Counted from the stretch's first letter, positions 25,056 through 35,045 are shown. The stretch is DNA of 64,000 nt from Pseudomonas laurylsulfatiphila (GCF_002934665.1 NZ_NIRS01000009.1:1-64000); one strand, 5' to 3'. Notes: a model not told the origin generated them from the sequence alone. Made by a program: numbers and translations.

Positions 25056-25370
25056 ATGCAAAAGATTCGTCGTGACGACGAGATCATCGTGATCGCCGGC
25101 AAAGACAAAGGTAAGCGCGGTAAGGTGCTGAAGGTTCTTGCTGACAACCGTCTGGTTGTTGGTGGTCTGAACCTGGTCAAGCGTCATACCAAGCCTAACC
25201 CGATGTCGGGCGTACAGGGCGGTATCGTCGAGAAAGAAGCGCCACTGCACGCTTCCAACGTCGCCATCTTCAACGGCGAAACCAACAAGGCTGACCGCGT
25301 TGGTTTCAAAGTAGAAGACGGTAAGAAAATTCGTGTCTTCAAGTCGACCCAAAAAGCGGTTGATGCTTGA
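25056..25370 (+). CDS. rplX: Ribosomal protein L24
   Basis: L24 initiates 50S assembly and lies at the tunnel exit. The 104-aa protein has the KOW motif [20 protein letters not shown] at residues about 7-26 and then [19 protein letters not shown] lies just before the ATG. Confidence 0.97.
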   Translation: MQKIRRDDEIIVIAGKDKGKRGKVLKVLADNRLVVGGLNLVKRHTKPNPMSGVQGGIVEKEAPLHASNVAIFNGETNKADRVGFKVEDGKKIRVFKSTQKAVDA

Positions 25371-25390
25371 ACACTGCTAGGTAGAAGACC

Positions 25391-25930
25391 ATGGCACGAC
25401 TAAAAGAGATTTACCGGAAGGAAATCGCTCCGAAACTTAAGGAAGAACTTAAGCTTTCGAACGTGATGGAAGTTCCGCGCGTTACCAAAATCACCCTGAA
25501 CATGGGTCTGGGCGAAGCGATCGGCGACAAAAAAGTCATCGAGCACGCTGTTGCTGACCTGGAAAAGATCACCGGCCAGAAAGTCGTTGTGACCTACGCT
25601 CGGAAATCCATCGCAGGCTTTAAAGTCCGTGAAGGTTGGCCGATCGGCGTCAAAGTGACCCTGCGCCGTGAGCGTATGTACGAGTTCCTGGATCGTCTGC
25701 TGTCGATCTCCCTGCCTCGGGTTCGCGACTTCCGCGGCCTGAATGCCAAGTCCTTCGATGGTCGTGGCAACTACAGCATGGGCGTGAAAGAGCAGATCAT
25801 CTTCCCGGAAATCGACTACGACAAGATCGATGCTCTCCGCGGTCTGGACATCACCCTGACCACCACTGCCAAGAACGATGATGAAGGCCGCGCTCTGCTG
25901 CGTGCGTTCAAATTCCCGTTCCGCAACTGA
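25391..25930 (+). CDS. rplE: Ribosomal protein L5
   Basis: L5 binds 5S rRNA and contacts P-site tRNA. The 179-aa protein includes [31 protein letters not shown] and [18 protein letters not shown]. In E. coli the mRNA around the start of rplE carries the S8 repressor site; I could not recognise such a site in this gap. Confidence 0.97.
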   Translation: MARLKEIYRKEIAPKLKEELKLSNVMEVPRVTKITLNMGLGEAIGDKKVIEHAVADLEKITGQKVVVTYARKSIAGFKVREGWPIGVKVTLRRERMYEFLDRLLSISLPRVRDFRGLNAKSFDGRGNYSMGVKEQIIFPEIDYDKIDALRGLDITLTTTAKNDDEGRALLRAFKFPFRN

Positions 25931-25943
25931 TTGGAGTAGGACC

Positions 25944-26249
25944 ATGGCCAAGATGAGCATGAAAAACCGCGAGCTGAAGCGTCAGCTCACGGTTGCCAAG
26001 TACGCCAAGAAGCGTGCAGCACTGAAAGCTATCATCGTTGATCTGAACGCAAGTCCAGAAGCGCGTTGGGAAGCTACAGTAGCCCTGCAGAAGCAGCCAC
26101 GTGACGCAAGCGCTTCGCGCATGCGTAACCGCTGCCGCCTGACCGGTCGTCCACACGGCGTTTACCGCAAGTTCGGCCTCGGCCGTAACAAGCTGCGTGA
26201 AGCTGCCATGCGTGGTGACGTACCGGGTCTGGTTAAAGCCAGCTGGTAA
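25944..26249 (+). CDS. rpsN: Ribosomal protein S14, zinc-free type
   Basis: S14 is a 30S head protein. The 101-aa form starts [20 protein letters not shown] and lacks the CxxC pairs of the short zinc form, so it is the zinc-independent type. The C-terminal [21 protein letters not shown] is conserved. I chose ATG 25944 after GGAG; an in-frame start at 25878 would fall inside rplE. It is followed by a 209-bp structured gap, so rpsH is probably transcribed anew. Confidence 0.97.
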   Translation: MAKMSMKNRELKRQLTVAKYAKKRAALKAIIVDLNASPEARWEATVALQKQPRDASASRMRNRCRLTGRPHGVYRKFGLGRNKLREAAMRGDVPGLVKASW

Positions 26250-26312
26250 GTACTGTCAAAGTCTCGGTGTCCAGGATCGCAAGATCCTGACCACCGGTGG
26301 CCTTGAATCTGG

Positions 26313-26340
26313 ATCAAGCCCCTTTTGGGGCTTGATTCAT
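26313..26340 (+). terminator. Terminator-like hairpin between rpsN and rpsH
   Basis: A perfect 10-bp stem ATCAAGCCCC (26313-26322) / GGGGCTTGAT (26327-26336) with a TTTT loop is followed by the weak tail TCATTTC. Termination is probably partial. Two further structures precede it: a 7-bp hairpin CAGGATC / GATCCTG with a GCAA loop (26272-26289) and the palindrome CCACCGGTGG (26291-26300). Confidence 0.7.
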
Positions 26341-26360
26341 TTCTGGGGTGTGTCTAGAAT
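26332..26360 (+). promoter_or_regulatory. rpsH promoter overlapping the terminator hairpin
   Basis: TTGATT (26332-26337), 17-bp spacer, TAGAAT (26355-26360), then ACCCGGCTCGCC. The -35 box is built from the last bases of the preceding hairpin's stem. The nine bases CCGGCTCGC after the -10 also occur after the -10 of the tRNA-Tyr promoter. The transcript would start near 26367, leaving a leader of about 92 nt. Confidence 0.75.
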
Positions 26361-26416
26361 ACCCGGCTCGCCTGAGCCCGTGTTTTTCATGCCCGGAGAT
26401 TCTCGGCGACACGTAA

Positions 26417-26457
26417 TAGCCGCAAGGCTAATTTTTTTGTATTAGGAGCGTCTAGCC
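26417..26457 (+). promoter_or_regulatory. Possible alternative-hairpin leader of rpsH
   Basis: TAGCC (26417-26421) can pair with GGCTA (26426-26430) across a GCAA tetraloop, followed by seven T residues. The same GGCTA can instead pair with a second TAGCC at 26453-26457, directly before the ATG. That would enclose the ribosome-binding site AGGAG (26444-26448) in the loop. Which form is stable was not computed. A translational switch, perhaps for S8, is an inference. Confidence 0.35.
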
Positions 26458-26458
26458 C

Positions 26459-26851
26459 ATGAGTATGCAGGACCCGTTAGCGGACATGCTAACTCGTATC
26501 CGTAATGCCCAGATGGCTGAAAAGTCCGTCGTAAGCATGCCATCTTCCACGTTGAAGGTAGCTGTTGCCAAAGTCCTGAAGGACGAAGGTTACATTGCGG
26601 GTTATCAGATCAGCAGCGAAATCAAACCACTGCTGTCCATCGAGCTGAAGTACTTCGAAGGCCGTCCGGTTATCGAAGAAGTGAAGCGCGTTAGCCGTCC
26701 AGGCCTGCGTCAGTACAAGTCCGTCGATGATCTGCCAAAAGTTCGTGGCGGTCTCGGTGTGTCTATCGTCTCCACCAACAAGGGTGTGATGACTGATCGT
26801 GCTGCGCGCGCTGCCGGTGTCGGCGGCGAAGTTCTTTGCACTGTGTTCTAA
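26459..26851 (+). CDS. rpsH: Ribosomal protein S8
   Basis: S8 organises the 30S central domain and is the translational repressor of the spc operon in E. coli. The 130-aa protein starts [20 protein letters not shown] and has [20 protein letters not shown] and ends GGEVLCTVF. It is the first gene after the terminator-promoter junction, so it heads a transcript of its own here. Confidence 0.97.
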   Translation: MSMQDPLADMLTRIRNAQMAEKSVVSMPSSTLKVAVAKVLKDEGYIAGYQISSEIKPLLSIELKYFEGRPVIEEVKRVSRPGLRQYKSVDDLPKVRGGLGVSIVSTNKGVMTDRAARAAGVGGEVLCTVF

Positions 26852-26863
26852 GGGGGGATAAGC

Positions 26864-27397
26864 ATGTCTCGCGTCGCTAAGAACCCCGTTAAGCTGCCAG
26901 CCGGTGTCGAAGTAAAATTCGCAGGCCAACAGCTTTCGGTGAAGGGTGCCAAGGGCACTCTCGAACTGAACATCCATTCGTCCGTTGAGATCGTTGAAGA
27001 AGCTGGTGAGCTGCGTTTCGCTGCTCGCAATGGCGATCAACAGACTCGCGCAATGGCTGGTACCACTCGTGCGTTGGTAAACAACATGGTCCAAGGCGTA
27101 AGCCAAGGCTTCGAGCGCAAGCTCCAGCTGGTCGGTGTTGGTTACAAAGCGCAAGCAAAAGGCACAGTGCTGAACCTGGCTCTTGGCTTCTCGCACCCAG
27201 TGGATTACGAACTGCCGGAAGGCATCACCGCTGAGACTCCTAGCCAGACCGATATCCTGATCAAGGGCATCGACAAGCAGCTGGTAGGTCAAGTGGCCGC
27301 CGAGATCCGCGACTTCCGTCCACCAGAGCCGTACAAAGGCAAAGGTGTGCGCTACGCGGACGAAGTCGTCCGTCGTAAAGAAGCCAAGAAGAAGTAG
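26864..27397 (+). CDS. rplF: Ribosomal protein L6
   Basis: L6 sits near the sarcin-ricin loop and stalk base. The 177-aa protein begins [20 protein letters not shown], has two homologous domains, and carries the C-terminal signature [20 protein letters not shown]. Confidence 0.97.
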   Translation: MSRVAKNPVKLPAGVEVKFAGQQLSVKGAKGTLELNIHSSVEIVEEAGELRFAARNGDQQTRAMAGTTRALVNNMVQGVSQGFERKLQLVGVGYKAQAKGTVLNLALGFSHPVDYELPEGITAETPSQTDILIKGIDKQLVGQVAAEIRDFRPPEPYKGKGVRYADEVVRRKEAKKK

Positions 27398-27407
27398 GGC
27401 ATAGCAA

Positions 27408-27758
27408 ATGACCGACAAAAAAGTTACTCGACTGCGTCGCGCTCGCAAAGCACGCCTGAAAATGCACGAACTCGAAGTCGTGCGTCTCTGCGTGTTCCGC
27501 TCTTCGCAGCACATCTACGCCCAGGTCATTTCGGCCGACGGCAACAAAGTCCTGGCAAGCGCCTCGACTTTGGATAAAGAACTGCGTGATGGTGCCACCG
27601 GCAACATCGACGCGGCCACTAAGGTTGGCCAGCTGGTCGCTACGCGTGCTAAGGCCGCTGGCGTCTCGCAGGTGGCTTTCGACCGCTCTGGCTTCAAGTA
27701 CCACGGCCGCGTTAAAGCGCTGGCTGATGCTGCTCGTGAAGCTGGGCTGGAGTTCTAA
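27408..27758 (+). CDS. rplR: Ribosomal protein L18
   Basis: L18 binds 5S rRNA with L5 and joins it to the 50S. The 116-aa protein has [16 protein letters not shown] and ends [26 protein letters not shown], the conserved L18 terminus. Confidence 0.97.
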   Translation: MTDKKVTRLRRARKARLKMHELEVVRLCVFRSSQHIYAQVISADGNKVLASASTLDKELRDGATGNIDAATKVGQLVATRAKAAGVSQVAFDRSGFKYHGRVKALADAAREAGLEF

Positions 27759-27761
27759 GTT

Positions 27762-28262
27762 ATGTCAAATAACGACCAAAAGCGCGACGAAGGCTACATC
27801 GAGAAGCTGGTTCAAGTTAACCGCGTAGCCAAAACCGTTAAAGGCGGCCGTATCTTCACTTTCACCGCGTTGACCGTGGTTGGTGATGGTAAGGGCCGTG
27901 TTGGCTTCGGCCGTGGCAAGTCGCGTGAAGTGCCTGCTGCGATCCAGAAGGCAATGGAAGCTGCTCGCCGCAACATGATCCAGGTTGATCTGAACGGCAC
28001 CACCCTGCAGTACGCCATGAAGTCCGCTCACGGCGCTTCGAAGGTGTACATGCAGCCTGCTTCTGAAGGTACCGGTATCATCGCTGGCGGCGCTATGCGT
28101 GCTGTCCTCGAAGTTGCTGGCGTTCAGAACGTTCTGGCCAAGTGCTACGGCTCGACTAACCCGGTAAACGTGGTTCACGCCACTTTCAAGGGTTTGAAAG
28201 CAATGCAGTCTCCTGAATCCATTGCCGCCAAGCGTGGCAAAAGCGTCAAGGAGATCTTCTGA
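27762..28262 (+). CDS. rpsE: Ribosomal protein S5
   Basis: S5 contributes to decoding fidelity and the mRNA entry helicase. The 166-aa protein has the S5 N-terminal domain ([19 protein letters not shown]), the loop [20 protein letters not shown] where spectinomycin resistance changes arise, and [18 protein letters not shown]. It starts 4 bp after rplR. Confidence 0.97.
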
Positions 28263-28264
28263 TC

Positions 28265-28441
28265 ATGGCTACCGTTAAAGTTACGCTGATCAAAAGCATG
28301 ACCGGCCGCATCCCTAACCACAAACTGTGCGTTAAGGGTCTGGGTCTGCGTCGCATCGGTCACACTGTAGAAGTCCAGGATACTCCCGAGAATCGCGGGA
28401 TGATCAACAAGGCTTACTACATGCTGCGTGTCGAGGGTTAA
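28265..28441 (+). CDS. rpmD: Ribosomal protein L30
   Basis: This 58-aa 50S protein reads [16 protein letters not shown] and then [18 protein letters not shown], ending YYMLRVEG, the whole L30 domain. It lies 2 bp after rpsE and 3 bp before rplO, its standard place in the spc operon. Confidence 0.96.
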
Positions 28442-28444
28442 TCG

Positions 28445-28882
28445 ATGAAACTCAATGATCTGAGTCCAGCGCCGGGTTCCCGTCGCGAAAAGCATCGTCC
28501 GGGCCGTGGTATCGGTAGCGGTTTGGGTAAGACTGGTGGCCGTGGTCACAAAGGTCAGACCTCTCGCTCCGGTGGCACCATTGCTCCAGGCTTTGAAGGC
28601 GGTCAACAGCCGCTGCATCGTCGCCTGCCGAAGTTCGGTTTCGTTTCCCTGAAAGCCATGGACCGCGCAGAAGTGCGTCTGTCCGAGCTGGCCAAAGTGG
28701 AAGGCGACATCGTCACCGTGCAGTCCCTGAAAGATGCCAACGTGATCAACGTCAACGTACAGCGTGTGAAAATCATGCTGTCCGGTGAAGTGACTCGCGC
28801 TGTCACTATCGGCAAGGGAATCGGCGCCACCAAAGGTGCGCGTGCGGCTATCGAAGCAGCTGGCGGCAAGTTCGAGGAATAA
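28445..28882 (+). CDS. rplO: Ribosomal protein L15
   Basis: L15 is a 50S assembly protein with a long extended N-terminus. The 145-aa protein begins [20 protein letters not shown], has the glycine-rich region [19 protein letters not shown], and ends in the conserved folded domain ([12 protein letters not shown]). Its stop abuts the secY ATG. Confidence 0.97.
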   Translation: MKLNDLSPAPGSRREKHRPGRGIGSGLGKTGGRGHKGQTSRSGGTIAPGFEGGQQPLHRRLPKFGFVSLKAMDRAEVRLSELAKVEGDIVTVQSLKDANVINVNVQRVKIMLSGEVTRAVTIGKGIGATKGARAAIEAAGGKFEE

Positions 28883-30211
28883 ATGGCTAAGCAAGGTGCT
28901 CTCTCTGCGCTCGGCAAAGGCGGTATGTCTGAACTCTGGGCTCGTCTGCGTTTTCTGTTCCTGGCGATTATCGTCTACCGAATAGGCGCACACATCCCGG
29001 TTCCAGGTATCAACCCGGACCGACTCGCGGACCTGTTTCGACAGAATGAGGGGACCATTCTTAGCTTGTTCAACATGTTTTCCGGCGGCGCGCTGGAACG
29101 GATGAGCATCTTTGCACTGGGGATCATGCCGTACATCTCGGCATCGATCATCATGCAACTGATGACCGCCGTCAGCCCGCAGCTGGAACAGTTGAAGAAG
29201 GAAGGTGAAGCTGGCCGTCGCAAGATCAGCCAGTACACCCGCTACGGCACTGTCGTCCTCGCTCTCGTCCAGGCCATTGGCATGTCCATTGGTCTGGCGG
29301 GGCAGGGCGTTGCGTTCACTGGTGACTTTGGCTTCCATTTCGTCGCGGTATCCACGTTTGTGGCTGGTGCGATGTTCATGATGTGGCTGGGTGAGCAGAT
29401 TACTGAGCGTGGTGTTGGCAACGGTATCTCGATGTTGATTTTTTCGGGTATCGTCGCCGGTCTTCCGAGAGCGATCGGGCAGTCTTTCGAGTCTGCACGT
29501 CAGGGTGATATCAACATCTTCGCCCTGGTTGCCATCGGTTTGCTGGCAGTAGCGATTATCGGTTTCGTGGTGTTCATTGAGCGTGGTCAGCGTCGTATTG
29601 CTGTTCACTACGCCAAGCGTCAGCAGGGCCGCAAGGTCTTCGCTGCGCAGACCAGCCACTTGCCGCTGAAGGTGAACATGGCCGGTGTTATTCCGGCTAT
29701 TTTCGCGAGCAGCATTTTGCTGTTCCCGGCTTCGTTGGGTGCCTGGTTCGGTCAGTCTGAAGGTATGGGCTGGTTGCAGGACATCTCGCAGTCGATCGCT
29801 CCTGGTCAGCCGTTGAATATTCTGCTGTTTAGTGCAGGGATTATTTTCTTCTGCTTCTTCTATACGGCGTTGATGTTCAATCCGAAAGACGTAGCGGAAA
29901 ACCTGAAGAAGTCCGGTGCCTTTATTCCGGGCATCCGTCCAGGTGAGCAGTCTGCGCGCTACATTGATGGCGTTCTGACTCGCTTGACCATGTTCGGTGC
30001 TCTTTACATGACGGCCGTCTGCCTGTTGCCCCAGTTCCTGGTGGTTGCAGCCAACGTACCGTTCTACCTTGGCGGGACCTCGTTGCTGATCGTCGTCGTG
30101 GTTGTGATGGACTTCATGTCCCAAGTACAATCGCACCTCGTTTCGCACCAGTACGAATCCCTGATGAAGAAAGCCAACCTGAAGGGTTACGGCAGCGGCA
30201 TGCTGCGCTGA
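28883..30211 (+). CDS. secY: SecY, translocase channel
   Basis: SecY forms the protein-conducting channel of the inner membrane with SecE (3.1 kb) and SecG. The 442-aa protein has ten hydrophobic segments, the plug region after the first helix, and the conserved motifs [14 protein letters not shown] and [29 protein letters not shown]. It starts immediately after the rplO stop, so it is translationally coupled to the ribosomal protein genes. Confidence 0.98.
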   Translation: MAKQGALSALGKGGMSELWARLRFLFLAIIVYRIGAHIPVPGINPDRLADLFRQNEGTILSLFNMFSGGALERMSIFALGIMPYISASIIMQLMTAVSPQLEQLKKEGEAGRRKISQYTRYGTVVLALVQAIGMSIGLAGQGVAFTGDFGFHFVAVSTFVAGAMFMMWLGEQITERGVGNGISMLIFSGIVAGLPRAIGQSFESARQGDINIFALVAIGLLAVAIIGFVVFIERGQRRIAVHYAKRQQGRKVFAAQTSHLPLKVNMAGVIPAIFASSILLFPASLGAWFGQSEGMGWLQDISQSIAPGQPLNILLFSAGIIFFCFFYTALMFNPKDVAENLKKSGAFIPGIRPGEQSARYIDGVLTRLTMFGALYMTAVCLLPQFLVVAANVPFYLGGTSLLIVVVVVMDFMSQVQSHLVSHQYESLMKKANLKGYGSGMLR

Positions 30212-30235
30212 CCCATAAGGTTCGAGGAGTTGGTG

Positions 30236-30352
30236 ATGAAAGTTCGTGCATCGGTGAAAAAGCTGTGCCGTAACTGCAAGATTATTCGCCGCGAAGGTGT
30301 TGTTCGAGTAATTTGCAGCGCGGAACCGCGTCACAAACAGCGCCAAGGCTGA
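30236..30352 (+). CDS. rpmJ: Ribosomal protein L36, zinc-ribbon type
   Basis: The 38-aa protein starts [17 protein letters not shown] and carries the zinc ligands C11, C14, C27 and H33, so it is the zinc-binding form. GAGGAG lies 8 bp upstream of the ATG. It is the last gene before the hairpin that separates the spc and alpha groups. Confidence 0.95.
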
Positions 30353-30370
30353 GTGTGATTGTGCTTCAAG

Positions 30371-30400
30371 CCCGGCAGCTAGTGCGCTGCCGGGTTGATT
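30371..30400 (+). terminator. Terminator-like hairpin between rpmJ and rpsM
   Basis: A perfect 9-bp stem CCCGGCAGC (30371-30379) / GCTGCCGGG (30386-30394), loop TAGTGC, is followed by TTGATTATTTG. The tail is only moderately T-rich, so termination may be incomplete. Confidence 0.75.
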
Positions 30401-30423
30401 ATTTGTTATTACAGCGATATTAT
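30395..30423 (+). promoter_or_regulatory. alpha operon promoter (rpsM)
   Basis: TTGATT (30395-30400), 17-bp spacer, TATTAT (30418-30423), then CTCGCGCCC. The -35 box is the very tail of the preceding hairpin, as at rpsH. The start would be near 30430, about 53 nt before rpsM. Confidence 0.72.
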
Positions 30424-30482
30424 CTCGCGCCCTATTTCTTGGCTTCCGGGGCGTAGGTAGCTGTCAATTGGAGTCCCACTGA

Positions 30483-30839
30483 ATGGCCCGTATTGCAGGC
30501 GTTAACATTCCAGATAACAAGCATACTGTTATCTCGCTGACCTACATCTATGGTGTTGGTCGCACTACTGCACAGAAAATTTGTGCAGAGACTGGGGTAA
30601 ACCCAGCAGCAAAGATCAAAGATCTGAGCGACGAGCAGATTGAACAGCTGCGTGGCGAAGTGGCGAAGTTCACCACTGAAGGTGACCTGCGTCGCGAAAT
30701 CAACATGAAAATCAAGCGCTTGATGGACCTCGGTTGCTATCGCGGTCTGCGTCATCGTCGCGGTCTTCCAGTGCGCGGTCAGCGTACCAAGACCAACGCG
30801 CGTACCCGTAAAGGTCCGCGTAAGCCGATCCGCAAGTAA
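30483..30839 (+). CDS. rpsM: Ribosomal protein S13
   Basis: S13 contacts the P-site tRNA and bridges to the 50S. The 118-aa protein begins [20 protein letters not shown], has the helix-hairpin-helix [19 protein letters not shown], and ends with the basic tail [12 protein letters not shown]. Heads the alpha group rpsM-rpsK-rpsD-rpoA-rplQ. Confidence 0.97.
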   Translation: MARIAGVNIPDNKHTVISLTYIYGVGRTTAQKICAETGVNPAAKIKDLSDEQIEQLRGEVAKFTTEGDLRREINMKIKRLMDLGCYRGLRHRRGLPVRGQRTKTNARTRKGPRKPIRK

Positions 30840-30869
30840 TCGCCCCAGCGAATCGACAGGAATTTAATC

Positions 30870-31259
30870 ATGGCAAAACCTGCTGCTCGTCCTCGTAAAA
30901 AAGTTAAAAAGACAGTGGTTGATGGCATCGCCCACATCCATGCATCTTTTAACAACACCATCGTGACCATTACCGACCGTCAAGGTAACGCTCTTTCCTG
31001 GGCTACCTCCGGTGGTTCGGGTTTCCGCGGTTCCCGCAAGTCCACCCCGTTTGCTGCTCAGGTAGCTGCTGAACGTGCTGGTCAAGCTGCGCTGGAATAC
31101 GGCCTGAAAAACCTCGACGTCAACGTCAAAGGTCCAGGTCCAGGTCGTGAATCCGCAGTCCGCGCTTTGAACGGCTGTGGCTACAAGATCGCCAGCATCA
31201 CCGACGTGACGCCAATCCCGCACAACGGGTGCCGTCCGCCGAAGAAGCGCCGCGTGTAA
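30870..31259 (+). CDS. rpsK: Ribosomal protein S11
   Basis: S11 lines the mRNA exit on the 30S platform. The 129-aa protein has [37 protein letters not shown] and the C-terminal [15 protein letters not shown]. Confidence 0.97.
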   Translation: MAKPAARPRKKVKKTVVDGIAHIHASFNNTIVTITDRQGNALSWATSGGSGFRGSRKSTPFAAQVAAERAGQAALEYGLKNLDVNVKGPGPGRESAVRALNGCGYKIASITDVTPIPHNGCRPPKKRRV

Positions 31260-31277
31260 TCCAGGAGATTGTAAAGA

Positions 31278-31898
31278 ATGGCTCGTTACATTGGTCCAAA
31301 ATGCAAACTCGCTCGTCGCGAAGGCACCGATCTCTTCCTGAAGAGCGGCGTGCGCGCGATCGAATCGAAGTGCAACATTGAAGCAGCACCTGGTATCCAC
31401 GGCCAACGCCGCGGTCGCCAGTCCGACTACGGCACCCAACTGCGTGAAAAGCAGAAGGTCCGTCGTATCTACGGCGTTCTCGAGCGTCAATTCAGCGGCT
31501 ACTACAAAGAAGCTGCTGGCAAGAAAGGTGCAACCGGTGAGAACCTGCTGCAACTGCTCGAATGCCGTCTGGACAACGTTGTATACCGTATGGGCTTTGG
31601 TTCGACTCGTGCCGAATCCCGTCAGCTGGTATCGCACAAGTCGATCAGCGTAAACGGTCAGACCGTTAACGTTCCGTCCTACCAGGTTCGTGCTGGTGAC
31701 GTGGTCGCTGTTCGCGAGAAAGCAAAAAATCAACTTCGCATTGTCCAAGCTCTCGATCTGTGTGCCCAACGTGGCCGCGTAGAATGGGTAGAAGTAGACA
31801 CTGAGAAGAAGTCGGGCGTTTTCAAGAACGTTCCAGCTCGCAGTGATCTGTCCGCCGACATCAACGAAAGCCTGATTGTCGAGCTCTACTCCAAGTAA
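31278..31898 (+). CDS. rpsD: Ribosomal protein S4
   Basis: S4 nucleates 30S assembly and in E. coli represses the alpha operon through a leader pseudoknot. The 206-aa protein begins [20 protein letters not shown] and carries the S4 RNA-binding domain ([20 protein letters not shown]). The predicted leader before rpsM is about 53 nt, short for the E. coli-type pseudoknot. Confidence 0.97.
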   Translation: MARYIGPKCKLARREGTDLFLKSGVRAIESKCNIEAAPGIHGQRRGRQSDYGTQLREKQKVRRIYGVLERQFSGYYKEAAGKKGATGENLLQLLECRLDNVVYRMGFGSTRAESRQLVSHKSISVNGQTVNVPSYQVRAGDVVAVREKAKNQLRIVQALDLCAQRGRVEWVEVDTEKKSGVFKNVPARSDLSADINESLIVELYSK

Positions 31899-31920
31899 GG
31901 GCTAGAAAATAGGTGCATCC

Positions 31921-32922
31921 ATGCAGATTTCGGTAAATGAGTTCCTGACACCCCGCCACATTGATGTGCAGGTTGTCAGTCCAACCCGCGCCAAGATCAC
32001 TCTCGAGCCTCTCGAGCGTGGTTTCGGCCATACCCTGGGCAACGCGCTGCGCCGCATCCTGTTGTCCTCAATGCCCGGCTGTGCAGTAGTCGAGGCCGAG
32101 ATTGACGGTGTGCTCCACGAGTACAGCGCCATCGAAGGTGTACAGGAAGACGTAATTGAAATCCTGTTGAACCTTAAAGGTCTGGCTATCAAGCTGCACG
32201 GTCGTGACGAAGTTACGCTGACCTTGTCGAAGAAGGGTTCGGGGGTGGTTACCGCTGCCGATATTCAGCTGGATCATGATGTCGAGATCGTTAATCCCGA
32301 TCACGTAATCGCTAACCTGGCGTCTAACGGCGCTCTGAACATGAAGCTCGTAGTAGCTCGTGGTCGTGGTTATGAACCGGCAGACTCGCGTCAGAGCGAT
32401 GAAGACGAAAGCCGCAGCATCGGTCGCTTGCAGCTTGACTCTTCGTTCAGCCCGGTTCGCCGTATCGCATACGTGGTGGAAAACGCCCGTGTCGAGCAGC
32501 GTACTAACCTGGACAAGCTGGTTATTGATCTGGAAACCAACGGTACTCTGGATCCTGAAGAGGCTATTCGCCGCGCTGCAACCATCCTGCAACAGCAGTT
32601 GGCTGCGTTCGTCGACCTCAAGGGTGACAGTGAGCCAGTGGTTGTCGAGCAGGAAGACGAGATCGATCCGATCCTGCTTCGCCCGGTTGACGATCTGGAA
32701 CTGACTGTACGTTCGGCTAACTGCCTTAAGGCGGAAAACATTTACTACATCGGTGACCTGATTCAGCGTACCGAAGTGGAACTGTTGAAGACTCCGAACC
32801 TGGGCAAGAAATCCTTGACTGAAATCAAGGACGTTCTGGCCTCCCGCGGTCTGTCCCTCGGCATGCGCCTCGACAACTGGCCGCCTGCAAGTCTTAAGAA
32901 GGACGACAAGGCGACTGCCTGA
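31921..32922 (+). CDS. rpoA: RNA polymerase alpha subunit
   Basis: Alpha initiates polymerase assembly and contacts UP elements and activators. The 333-aa protein has the N-terminal dimerisation domain (residues about 1-235, with [20 protein letters not shown]). The C-terminal DNA-binding domain (about 250-333) contains [20 protein letters not shown] and [14 protein letters not shown]. It follows rpsD after 22 bp. Confidence 0.99.
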   Translation: MQISVNEFLTPRHIDVQVVSPTRAKITLEPLERGFGHTLGNALRRILLSSMPGCAVVEAEIDGVLHEYSAIEGVQEDVIEILLNLKGLAIKLHGRDEVTLTLSKKGSGVVTAADIQLDHDVEIVNPDHVIANLASNGALNMKLVVARGRGYEPADSRQSDEDESRSIGRLQLDSSFSPVRRIAYVVENARVEQRTNLDKLVIDLETNGTLDPEEAIRRAATILQQQLAAFVDLKGDSEPVVVEQEDEIDPILLRPVDDLELTVRSANCLKAENIYYIGDLIQRTEVELLKTPNLGKKSLTEIKDVLASRGLSLGMRLDNWPPASLKKDDKATA

Positions 32923-32964
32923 TCGTCGTAATCACCGAACGTAGTGTTTGGTAAGGAATGAACC

Positions 32965-33351
32965 ATGCGTCATCGTAAAAGTGGTCGTCACCTGAGCCGC
33001 ACCAGCTCGCACCGCAAGGCCATGTTCCAAAACATGGCGGTGTCGCTGTTCGAGCACGAGCTGATCAAAACGACTCTGCCAAAAGCCAAAGAACTGCGCC
33101 GCGTTGCCGAGCCGCTGATCACTCTGGCCAAGACAGACAGCGTTGCTAACCGTCGTCTGGCTTTCGACCGTACTCGTTCGAAAGCTATCGTTGGTAAGCT
33201 CTTCAACGACCTGGGCAAGCGTTACGCTACCCGTGAGGGTGGCTACCTGCGCATCCTCAAGTGCGGTTTCCGCGCTGGCGACAACGCGCCTATGGCGTAC
33301 GTCGAGTTGGTTGATCGTGCTACTGCTGGCGAAGCTGTATCCGCCGAGTAA
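32965..33351 (+). CDS. rplQ: Ribosomal protein L17
   Basis: L17 lies near the tunnel exit. The 128-aa protein begins [20 protein letters not shown], with [20 protein letters not shown] in the middle. Last gene of the ribosomal protein block, followed by a strong terminator. Confidence 0.97.
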   Translation: MRHRKSGRHLSRTSSHRKAMFQNMAVSLFEHELIKTTLPKAKELRRVAEPLITLAKTDSVANRRLAFDRTRSKAIVGKLFNDLGKRYATREGGYLRILKCGFRAGDNAPMAYVELVDRATAGEAVSAE

Positions 33352-33371
33352 GACGTCAGTCTGAAACAAAG

Positions 33372-33396
33372 AACCGGGCCTAGTGCCCGGTTTTTT
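33372..33396 (+). terminator. alpha operon terminator
   Basis: A perfect 8-bp stem AACCGGGC (33372-33379) / GCCCGGTT (33385-33392), loop CTAGT, ends in TTTTTT. It closes the long S10-spc-alpha series. Confidence 0.93.
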
Positions 33397-33468
33397 GTGC
33401 CTGTAAGAAATGTACCTTCGTATAATCCTTGAATCCTTCCCCTTGTCATATTATCGGTTGGGGGACTG

Positions 33469-33524
33469 ATCGTTAGTTATTTTCTATCGATGCCTGCAAG
33501 TTAATGAATTTGTAGGTGTAATAT
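33469..33524 (+). promoter_or_regulatory. katA control region with OxyR-like dyad
   Basis: ATCGTTAG-N7-CTATCGAT (33469-33491) is an inverted repeat with 7 of 8 matching positions. Its inner part (GTTAG...CTATC) resembles the OxyR consensus GATAG...CTATC. Downstream, TAATAT (33519-33524) could be a -10 box with no good -35, as at activator-dependent promoters. The katA ATG is 67 bp further on. A TATAAT at 33421-33426 may be another -10 but has a poor -35. Confidence 0.5.
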
Positions 33525-33590
33525 TGATGATCAATACTCCTTCTCAGCCGATAGCCGGCAGTTCAAGACCGACAGAGGAAGGAAGATCGC

Positions 33591-35045
33591 ATGAGCCAAA
33601 ACAAAACGCTTACCACCGCCAGTGGCGCTCCTGTTGCCGATAACCAGAATTCCCGTTCCGCCGGCCCCCGTGGCCCGCTGCTGCTCGACGACTTTCATCT
33701 GATCGAGAAGCTTGCCCACTTCAACCGTGAAAACATCCCTGAGCGCCGTGTGCACGCCAAAGGCTCGGGTGCCTACGGTACGTTCACTGTGACGCGCGAT
33801 ATCACTCAATACACCAGCGCGAAGCTGTTTGAGGCAGTCGGTAAGCAGACCCCGACTTTCCTGCGGTTTTCCACCGTGGGTGGTGAGCGTGGTTCGGCCG
33901 ATACCGAGCGTGATCCGCGCGGCTTTGCCTTGAAGTTTTACACCGAGGAAGGCAACTGGGACATCGTCGGCAACAACACGCCCGTGTTCTTCATTCGCGA
34001 TCCACTGAAGTTTCCGGACTTTATCCACACCCAGAAGCGTTTGCCACAAAGCAACCTGAAGAGTGCCCAGGCGATGTGGGACTTCTGGTCGCATTCGCCT
34101 GAGGCGTTGCACCAGGTCACCATTCTATTCTCCGACCGGGGTATCCCTGACGGATACCGCCACATGCACGGCTTTGGCAGCCACACTTACAGCCTTATCA
34201 ATGCTCAAGGCGAGCGCCACTGGGTGAAGTGGCACTACAAGACCCAGCAGGGGATCAAGAACCTTGCTCCAGCGGAGGCTGCGCGCCTGGCGGGTACTGA
34301 TCCGGATTACGCCCAGCGCGATTTGTTCAACGCCATCGAGCAGGGTGATTTCCCGAAATGGCGCGTGTGCATTCAGATCATGAGTGAGGCTCAGGCGGCG
34401 GCGCACTACGAGAACCCGTTTGATGTGACCAAAACCTGGTCGCAGAAAGAGTTTCCACTGATTGAGGTCGGAGAGCTGGAGCTCAATCGCAATCCACAGA
34501 ACTACTTCGCGGAAGTCGAGCAAGCGGCGTTCGGCCCCAGCAATATGGTGCCAGGCGTTGGTCTTTCGCCGGATCGTATGCTGCAAGGCCGGGTATTCGC
34601 CTACGCGGACGCTCATCGCTACCGTGTCGGCACCAACCACCAACAGTTGCCAGTCAACGCTCCGCGCAGTCCGGTCAATACCTATCAGCGCGATGGCTCG
34701 ATGGCCTTTGGCAGCAATGGCGGTGCGGCGCCGAACTACGAGCCAAACAGCTATGTCGAGTCGCCGAAGCAGGCACCTCGTTACGCAGAGCCCGCGTTGG
34801 CCCTCAGCGGTGCGGCGGATCGTTACGACCACCGCGAAGACACTGATTACTACAGTCACGCCGGCGCGTTGTTCCGCTTGATGTCTGAACAGCAGAAATC
34901 ACTGCTGGTCAGCAACATCGCCGGTGCGATGGCGGGGGTGTCGAGTGATGTGGTTGATCGCCAGCTGCAACATTTCTACAAGGCTGACCCGGCGTATGGA
35001 GAAGCAATCGCAAAACTGCTCAACGTACAGCTTAACGAAGTCTAA
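33591..35045 (+). CDS. katA: Monofunctional haem catalase KatA
   Basis: KatA disproportionates hydrogen peroxide. The 484-aa protein is of the small-subunit (clade 3) class. It shows the distal histidine H55 (in [10 protein letters not shown]), N128 (in [13 protein letters not shown]) and the proximal haem ligand Y338 (in [12 protein letters not shown]), at the spacing of the family. There is no signal peptide, so it is cytosolic. The start at 33591 follows GAGGAAGG. A terminator separates it from the ferritin gene 149 bp downstream. P. aeruginosa has the same katA-ferritin pair (PA4236-PA4235), and the ferritin there has been linked to iron supply for KatA. An OxyR-like dyad lies upstream. 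Confidence 0.95.
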   Translation: MSQNKTLTTASGAPVADNQNSRSAGPRGPLLLDDFHLIEKLAHFNRENIPERRVHAKGSGAYGTFTVTRDITQYTSAKLFEAVGKQTPTFLRFSTVGGERGSADTERDPRGFALKFYTEEGNWDIVGNNTPVFFIRDPLKFPDFIHTQKRLPQSNLKSAQAMWDFWSHSPEALHQVTILFSDRGIPDGYRHMHGFGSHTYSLINAQGERHWVKWHYKTQQGIKNLAPAEAARLAGTDPDYAQRDLFNAIEQGDFPKWRVCIQIMSEAQAAAHYENPFDVTKTWSQKEFPLIEVGELELNRNPQNYFAEVEQAAFGPSNMVPGVGLSPDRMLQGRVFAYADAHRYRVGTNHQQLPVNAPRSPVNTYQRDGSMAFGSNGGAAPNYEPNSYVESPKQAPRYAEPALALSGAADRYDHREDTDYYSHAGALFRLMSEQQKSLLVSNIAGAMAGVSSDVVDRQLQHFYKADPAYGEAIAKLLNVQLNEV

